From: Ascochyta rabiei
Lineage: Eukaryota > Ascomycota > Dothideomycetes > Pleosporales > Didymellaceae
Direction: 5' to 3'
DNA length: 64,000 nt
Assembly: GCF_004011695.2 (NCBI RefSeq)
Contig: NC_082409.1
Coordinates: 1,736,001-1,800,000 of the forward strand
Shown here: one piece after another, positions 57,947-64,000 of the stretch
Layout of the letters: the number at the start of each line of letters is the position of its first letter
Position numbering within the stretch: position 1 is the first letter of the stretch
Made by a program: the position numbers and the translations under genes
Notes under the pieces: generated by a model
Database searches by the model: none
The model's input: only the letters and a program-made list of their open reading frames with translations
What the model was told of the DNA's origin: nothing

Positions 57947-59607
57947 CTACCTCTTCTCGTTCGGGTACCCTTGATAGGCAGGCTGGCCCTCCAGGCTCTC
58001 ACCAACACCCGTCCTGTAGCTCGGCGGCGGCTGGTTACCAAAGCTAACCTGGCCGCCAGGTTGGTTGCTTGATACGTTGGATGGCAACCCGGTGTTACTG
58101 GCGTTTGCCATAGGATCCATCTTAGCAGCAGTACCGGGTGTGATGATGCCACCGTCTCCGCCACCAACCATAACAGTCTGCTCTTCGCCCTTCTTGTTCT
58201 TGACCTTGCCAATAACCATACCCTTAGCGACGCTTTTGATGATACCGCGACGTGTAACACCTGTGACATCAATATACACAAGTCCAACGTTCTTGACGCC
58301 ACCAGCGAGCTCTCCGGTAATACTGCCAGCTTCCGAACCCCATTTGTGGCCAACTGCCGCACTTGCTGCAGCGCCACCAGAGGTGAGAATCTGTTTGCCC
58401 GAATGGGCAAGACCGTCGCCAATGGTCGACCATGCAATGAGGGATTTGTTCAACAAACCAGGCTTGTAGTTCTCGTTGAGTGTACCGTCTGGGTTCAAGC
58501 TCTTGTGCTGTGTGTTTTTGTGGCCGGCGAGGCCAGCGGCGAAGTTCTGGGCATGCTTGCCGATCATACCGACAGTCTTGCCGGTGAAGCCGGCTACGCC
58601 TGTGGTCATTGTGTTGATCTTGCGGACGCGGTCGTGAGTCGCAGGCTGGAAGACCATGGGCTTCTCGTTCGGCTTGGTCTTGTTGATGAAGCCTTCAGCA
58701 CCGGAGACCATCATGTTGCTAAGATAGCTGGAACCGGTGACGATAAGTCGTGAGGCGGCGGCGGAGTTCTGTACCAGCGTCGAGTTCTTATACGCAGGAT
58801 GGCGAGCCATGGAGAGGTAGTCTTCGGAGAGGGGCTTTACTTCGATGCGCTTGCCATCTGGGGAGACGACGATTTCGACGGGATCTGTCTCTAAGTTAGT
58901 GAGAACCTGGTATGCTGTGGTTGAGGTTGTAGCTTACTCTTCGACCCAGCCTGCAGTCTGGGGTCTTCGACAATCTGAGCGCCTTGAGCCAATTCACCTA
59001 CTACGCTGCCGTTTTCCTCGTCAATCAGCACAATCTCGCCATGCTGCTGCTGCTTGCTAGACCCTGCTGCGCCTGCACCTACGCCTGCACCTGCGTAGGC
59101 TTGACCAGGCGCATAGTCCTGGGGGTTGTAGGCCTTGTGGCCGCCCTTGCCCTTCTCCGAAGAATAAGGGTTCTGCGCACGCTCAAGGAAAGCAGTGCAT
59201 TGCGCCAAGATAGTCTCGAAGGTGTCAATGTCCTCCTGGGTGACGGAGCCAGGGCCCTTGCCAATCGCGGGGAACTCAATCCTTGTAAACGCCCCGCTCT
59301 CTGGGCCCAGGTCCCATCGTGGGATAAGGTAGCTGTGCGGCGGCTGGTGGTAGATCTGAGTCGTAGCAGGGAGAGGCAAGTCGAGTTCGGGCGGCAGGTT
59401 GAGGTGCAGGTAGAAATCTTCTTCTGGCGCTTCGCTTTGCGGCCGTGTGTTGCTGAGGTCGGCGAAGGGCGAGTTCGTGGGGACCATGAGCAGCGAGAGC
59501 GTCTGTGGTCCTGTAGGTGTGAGGGAACTCTCTTCACCCTGCTGGATGTGGTAGGCTTTGATGCCTCCAATTGTGTAAAGAAGCCTGGGATCGCCGTGAC
59601 CGCTCAT
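57947..59607 (-). CDS. Spartin/senescence-domain protein
   Basis: Two exons (59607-58938, 58890-57947) join at a phase-1 site to give 537 residues. The N-terminal half (RLLYTIGGIKAYHI, FYLHLNLPPELDLPLP, FTRIEFPAIGKG) is conserved in fungal spartin-like proteins; a low-complexity Gly/Ala/Gln stretch links it to the senescence/spartin-associated domain (about 270-440; SRLIVTGSSYLSNMM, GLLNKSLIAWSTIGDGLAHSGKQIL, HKWGSEAGSI, VGLVYIDVTGVTRRGIIKS). The tail is Gly/Pro/Gln rich. Animal spartin works on lipid droplets and endosomes; the role in fungi is uncertain. Confidence 0.88.
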
Positions 59608-60220
59608 CTTGGCTGCGCTTCTGTGTTGTGTTCGAGGTGGAGGCGATGTTGCGGGCAGGAGAAGGGTATCTGGTGCGAATGAAAGACAAAACGTATACGG
59701 AGGGAAATGCAGGTGATTAAATTGACAAGATTTGGGGCTGTGTCAGTTAGCAGTAGCCGCTTTGCAGCACTGGAAGGAGCCCAGGCCAAGCTCTCAATCT
59801 GTCACAACTTGCCCTGCCTGCTTGAGGCGGCTACGTCAATGTGTCGATCGGCAGCTTCGACGAATCAGAGATGACGTGTGAGGCCGGACCACACAGGTCT
59901 CAGCCACATGTGGCGGTGCTCGATAGGCCCTTCGAGCCTTCTCCAACCGATTGCCGCTCAATCTCCAGGGTGCGCCAGTTGCCCGTAGCAAATATGGTGA
60001 ATGGATTTCTCAGATGCCTCACAGATTTGGCGAGCCTGATCGCAGTCACGTGCAACCGAGAGTTGCTTTCAAAAGTCCCACCTATTGCAAACAGATGTAC
60101 ACAAGGACAAGCCTGATCTTCGTCAATCGGAGATGAACGTACCTCTCATGCCGCTGGTAGGAGTGTACCATGAGTATAATTCGATCTTCAAATCTTAGGT
60201 AGATGAGCTCGCTCCGAGCT
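59608..60220. other. Intergenic, no supported gene
   Basis: About 610 bp upstream of the spartin-like gene and downstream of the SDR gene. Nothing is recognised. Confidence 0.5.
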
Positions 60221-61045
60221 TCACATCTGCGTCTTCCTCCTATCCTCTCCCCGCTCGTTCCACTTCTTATCGAACACTGGCAGACTCCTCTGTGCAGTAG
60301 GTACTATGTCCAATGCCTTCACACTAATCCTCTCCTTCTGAGTGAGCATGAACACCGCGCCCTCAGCAACATCCTCCGCAACAAGCGGCTCGAAACCATC
60401 CATGAACGAATCGTACTGGCTCTTGTCGTATCCCACCCTCTGCTCGTGGAAGTTTGTCGCCACAACACCCGGCCGCAAACAAAGAACCTTGATATCAGTC
60501 CCGACCAACTCGGTTCGGAGTACGTTGCTGAAAGCCTCCTGGAACGCTTTGCTTGCGTGGTAAACTGCTTCGCCGGGGAAAGGAGGGACCTCAAGGGCTG
60601 TCGTACTTGTAACGTTCAAGATTGTGCCCTTGTTGCGCTCCTTCATCTTGCCCTCATTGAGAGCTACATACGTCGCGAACATGAAACCGCTGATGTTGGT
60701 CCCAGCCATGGTGTTGATTTCCTCGACCTTGAGGTCAGGAAAGGCATTTGGCGCGCCCAACGCAAGGCCCGCGTTGTTGACGAGAACATCGATGTGGCCC
60801 AGCTCGTTGACCGCGTTCGAAACGGCCTTTGCCAAAGACTCATGGTTGCTGACGTCCACGCTGGCGACGTGGACTTGGATGCCGGGATTCATTTCCCGGC
60901 ACTCCTGAGCAACGTTCTTGAGCTTGTCTTCAGAACGCGCGAAGAGGATGAGGTTTGCAGATTCGCGTGCAAGGCGTTGGGCAATGGTGGCGCCGATGCC
61001 CATGGAGGCGCCCGTTATGAGAACATTTTGGTTTTTGAGAGACAT
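60221..61045 (-). CDS. Short-chain dehydrogenase/reductase (3-hydroxy acid dehydrogenase-like)
   Basis: Single exon, 274 residues from MSLKNQNVLITG; an in-frame ATG 51 bp upstream would add a non-conserved extension. Classical SDR motifs are TGASMGIG, NNAG, a catalytic Ser in the VTSTTA segment and YHASK, then LRPGVVAT. The basic ARSEDKL after beta-strand 2 favours NADP(H). It most resembles the YdfG/yeast YMR226C group, which oxidises 3-hydroxy acids such as serine analogues; the substrate here is not certain. Confidence 0.9.
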   Translation of the reverse strand: MSLKNQNVLITGASMGIGATIAQRLARESANLILFARSEDKLKNVAQECREMNPGIQVHVASVDVSNHESLAKAVSNAVNELGHIDVLVNNAGLALGAPNAFPDLKVEEINTMAGTNISGFMFATYVALNEGKMKERNKGTILNVTSTTALEVPPFPGEAVYHASKAFQEAFSNVLRTELVGTDIKVLCLRPGVVATNFHEQRVGYDKSQYDSFMDGFEPLVAEDVAEGAVFMLTQKERISVKALDIVPTAQRSLPVFDKKWNERGEDRRKTQM

Positions 61046-61582
61046 GTCGAACGTTCTGTGGCAGTCTGCTGTATACGATGTTTCTAAGAGGTACAAGACG
61101 CGAAGCGTTCGAGACTATGGGATAGTCTTGGATGGAGACTTAGGTCTCTAATGCTGGGAGGGGTTAACACCTCGAGTCAGTTAACTCCTGGTATTCAATG
61201 GAGCAATTGTGGTTCATTCGGCGGCTTGCCGAGCACCCATAAAGTCTTTTCAGACGGCACCGACACTATGACGTCACATCTTCAAATGCGGCACTTGACA
61301 AAAGTTTGTTTTGGCTACTAACTGTCAAATGGAAGTCCAATTCGATGGCTCTCTTCTATTCGTAGCTAATTGCGCAGTTTCAATTAGCCAAGAGCCTTAT
61401 CACTTTAGGTAATTAGAACTCACAATTCTGGTCAATCGAAGGGAATCGTAACATTGTAACGCATCGTGCTCATACGCCTGCGGTACTGTGTACGCGTCTG
61501 TCATTACGAAGTCATTTGGCTTGAACCTGGCGTGAGCGCAATGTATCGTGTGTCGAGTCTGCATGAAGTCTCTATCGTCTGC
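61046..61582. other. Intergenic, promoter of SDR gene
   Basis: About 540 bp between the SDR start and the stop of the Sfr1-like gene. It is AT-richer around 61,310-61,450. No gene is recognised. Confidence 0.5.
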
Positions 61583-62449
61583 TCACCCATCCCATCGCTG
61601 GGCTTCCTTGCTGTAACCGATGAGCTTCAGATCAATGTTGAGCGTCTTCAGCATCATGTCCATTGTAAATGACTGCATCAGGTCAGCAAGCGCTCATATA
61701 AAGCAATCAGATCGACTTACGTCATCGTCAGCAGTCTTAGACACGTCGTCTACCTCTTCTTCCTGACCCTGCTCGTCTGCCAGTTCAGCATACTTGTCGT
61801 ATGCTTCATCTCCAATCTCGCCGTTCTCCCTCGCTTCTGCTATCTTCTCCCTCTCGGCTTCCCGCTCTTCAAGATCCCACTTCATCGTCCGCTCCTTGGC
61901 CTCCTTCTCGCGCTCCTTCCAGGCGCCCACACCGCCCATTCTGTTCACTCGGTCTCGTGTACTGCCAAAAAGCTCCTCAGCTGCAGCGCGACTTGCAGTA
62001 CGCCATTTGTCGATCAAGATTTGCAAGTCTTCGTCTTTCGTAGATGTAGCGAGTGTGTGGGCTTGGGTGAGAATTTGGACTTCGTTGCGGAGCTGCACAA
62101 GCTCGCGCGTCAGGGAAGGATTGGATGACGTCTTCTTTGGGACACCTCGCGAGGGTGTAGAGAAGGTCGGTCGAGACGTAAGTGGGTTGGAGAAGCGTGG
62201 TTGTAGTGGTGCAGGGGTCGTCAGAGCTACCTCTCGCGGCGGAGGCGCGCCGTGAGCTGCGTCAGGTGTCGTGGGTGAGGTCGAGTACGAGGTCAACTGT
62301 GCCGGTGTGCTGACGTCGGGAGGATCGGAGGAAGGTGGGTCAGAGCCAATGTTGGGCCTGAGCGGCGTGCGAAAGGGTGATTTGAACGGCTTCTTGAGTG
62401 TGGTTGTGGCATCGTTCAGCCTGCGGCGTTTGGCGTGCGGCGTCGACAT
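61583..62449 (-). CDS. sfr1: Swi5-dependent recombination protein Sfr1/Mei5-like
   Basis: With Swi5 this protein stimulates Rad51 and Dmc1 strand exchange. Two exons (62449-61721 and 61672-61583) encode 272 residues. The start MSTPHAKRRRLNDATTTLKKPF opens a basic, disordered N-terminus (KSPFRTPLRP) that binds DNA in relatives. The central LVQLRNEVQILTQAHTLA and IDKWRTASRAAAEELF are coiled-coil helices of the Mei5 domain. The 30-codon last exon supplies the conserved end SFTMDMMLKTLNIDL and SKEAQRW, which supports the splice. The frame is open upstream of 62449 but is not conserved-looking. Confidence 0.88.
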
Positions 62450-62878
62450 TCTGGCTTGTGCAGCGGCATTGAATGTGGCGAAGCCTTCAATTTTGAAAAG
62501 TTTGGTGTTTGCTTGTTGGTGACGCCTGGCTGATCGATTGGTGAAAGCGGAAGGCGCGTCGAGACGGGCGAGATATGGATACAAAAGCGCGCCATCACGT
62601 GTAACCTTTCTGCAATCGAACGATAGAGACAAAGAGAAGCAGCTTGTTTGAGATAATGCATGTTTTCTGTGAAGCCATAGAAATACCTTTGAATCGCGGG
62701 CTCAGCTGTGACTGAACGTGCGTAGCTTGAAGCATCTCACTTCCTTTTTTAGCTGACCGCCTGTGCGAAGCATCACATGCACATCAGGAGCGACGGTGAA
62801 CAAAATGACGTCTTCATGGTGATTAATTGGTTCGTGTGCTTCATTCACGACTTCTCAAGCCGATTTTGGTATCATAAT
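62450..62878. other. Intergenic, promoter of Sfr1-like gene
   Basis: About 430 bp between two minus-strand genes. No feature is recognised beyond the expected promoter. Confidence 0.5.
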
Positions 62879-63946
62879 TTACTGTTCCTTCTCCAAATCC
62901 GCAATCTGTAGCACCGCCTTGCCAAAGTTGTGTCCCTTCAACATACCCAGGAAGCCGTCAACCGCATTGTCAATACCCTCGGTGACGCTGATCTTAGCCT
63001 TGAAAGTGCCCTCGCTCAGCCACTTTTGCAGCTTCTCCTGGTGCTCCTCCGCGTGCCTAGGACCCATGTTCTCGTCTGATACGATGAAACCGCGGATGGT
63101 GAGCCTTTTACCAACAACCTGCATCAGGTTCTTGATGGGGTAGCCGTCCTCGGGCTTCACGTTGTATTGTGAGACCATACCACACGCAATGATGCGACCG
63201 AAATCGTTCATGGCGTCGATAGCGGCCTCGAGCTGCTCGCCGCCGACGTTCTCGTAGTAGATATCGATACCGTTGGGTGCGAGGCGGGCAAGTGCATCTG
63301 CAGGCTTCTCGGTCTTGTAGTTGAATCCATCGTCGAAGTTGAGCTCGTCCTTGATGAAAGCGAGCTTCTTGTCGTCGCCAACAGATCCAATGACCTTGAG
63401 ACCTTCGTGCTTGGCCAGCTGGCCAACAAGCTGACCGACGGCGCCGGAAGCGGCGGAGATGAAGATTGTCTCGCCCTTCTTGGGCTGACCGATCTCGTAG
63501 AAGGATGACCAGGCTGTCAGGCCGGGCATGCCCAGGGGGCCGAGGAAGTATTTGGGGTCGAGGTTGTAAGGATTCTCGAGCTTGCGGACGGTCTTGACGG
63601 TCTGGGCGTCAAGGAGCGAGTACTCCTCAATAGGAGTGATGCCCCGGGTGATCAGGACCTCGCCTTCCTTGAAGTCCTTGTTGTTCGACTTAACGACCTT
63701 GAAGATAGAGCGGTTTGTGATGGGCTTGTTGAGCTCGAAGGGAGGGAAGTACGATTTCTTCTCGGGCGCTCGCATGCGGCCGCGCTGGTATGGGTCGAAT
63801 GAGGCGTAGAAGTTCTTGACGATGAGACCGCCCTCGGGGATCTGCTGCTCGAGGTCGAAGTCACGATTCTCAACCGCGAGGTCCTGGCCAGGCTTCGGCC
63901 AGCCCTCAGGAACCTGCTTGAAGATGAGGCCCTTGTTCTGAACCAT
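62879..63946 (-). CDS. NADP-dependent medium-chain oxidoreductase (PTGR1/leukotriene B4 dehydrogenase-like)
   Basis: Single exon, 355 residues from MVQNKGLIFKQVPEG, the usual size of the zinc-free MDR subgroup that reduces the double bond of 2-alkenals and enones. Visible parts are the N-terminal catalytic domain (FYASFDPYQRGRMR), the conserved GLTAWSSFYEIGQPKKGETIFISAASGAVGQ (nucleotide fold with AASGAVGQ), YYENVGGEQLEAAI, and the C-terminal motif TEGIDNAVDGFLGMLKGHNFGKAV. No zinc-ligand cysteines occur. The start codon is 54 bp from the end of the window, so most of the promoter is missing. Confidence 0.93.
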   Translation of the reverse strand: MVQNKGLIFKQVPEGWPKPGQDLAVENRDFDLEQQIPEGGLIVKNFYASFDPYQRGRMRAPEKKSYFPPFELNKPITNRSIFKVVKSNNKDFKEGEVLITRGITPIEEYSLLDAQTVKTVRKLENPYNLDPKYFLGPLGMPGLTAWSSFYEIGQPKKGETIFISAASGAVGQLVGQLAKHEGLKVIGSVGDDKKLAFIKDELNFDDGFNYKTEKPADALARLAPNGIDIYYENVGGEQLEAAIDAMNDFGRIIACGMVSQYNVKPEDGYPIKNLMQVVGKRLTIRGFIVSDENMGPRHAEEHQEKLQKWLSEGTFKAKISVTEGIDNAVDGFLGMLKGHNFGKAVLQIADLEKEQ

Positions 63947-64000
63947 TGTGTATGCGTGTGCGTGTATGCTTTCGTAGAATAGATGAAGAAACGGGGGTTA

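Overview
The window is a piece of a filamentous ascomycete chromosome. Genes are split by short GT-AG introns (about 45-120 bp), both strands are used, there are no operons, and several proteins are fungus-specific (trifunctional HIS4, NoxB-type NADPH oxidase, AflR-like Zn2Cys6 regulator, CBM1-GH10 xylanase, Clr5-domain protein). The protein sequences read most like Dothideomycetes, probably Pleosporales, and the AT-rich TAG/TAA-riddled transposon block is typical of repeat-induced point mutation (RIP) in that group. The order-level assignment is inference from remembered protein similarity, not from a search.

Layout. 0-4.4 kb: the SAGA subunit Ada3/Ngg1 with three kinds of simple repeat around it, then an aldehyde dehydrogenase. 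6.4-12.1 kb: a small secreted DUF4360 protein, a peroxisomal fatty-acyl-CoA ABC half-transporter and an AflR-like transcription factor. 14.6-29.2 kb is the gene-dense core: GH10 xylanase, HIS4, epoxide hydrolase, xylitol dehydrogenase, EFM2-like methyltransferase, VPS28, NOC2 and a small membrane protein. 32-39.2 kb: NoxB, a Clr5-domain protein, and a convergent pair for the first two steps of oxidative L-rhamnose catabolism (L-rhamnose 1-dehydrogenase and L-rhamnono-lactonase). 40.4-45.4 kb: a heavily RIP-mutated element of unknown family that carries a second, pogo/Fot1-type DNA transposon nested in it with clear 60-bp inverted repeats and a TA target duplication. 45.4-57.9 kb: gene-poor DNA of normal base composition holding one recognisable gene, a processive GT2 glycosyltransferase. 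57.9-64 kb: a spartin/senescence-domain protein, an SDR, the recombination factor Sfr1/Mei5 and a PTGR1-like reductase.

How the genes relate. Most are unrelated housekeeping genes. Carbon use links several: the secreted xylanase releases xylo-oligosaccharides, xylitol dehydrogenase acts in the intracellular pentose pathway, and the LRA pair handles rhamnose from pectin. The LRA1 promoter is shared head-to-head with the Clr5-domain gene, which makes that gene a candidate local regulator. No wholly new biological system was recognised. The least explained items are the outer transposon, the long genome stretches without recognisable genes around the GT2 gene, and an apparent reading-frame break in ADA3.
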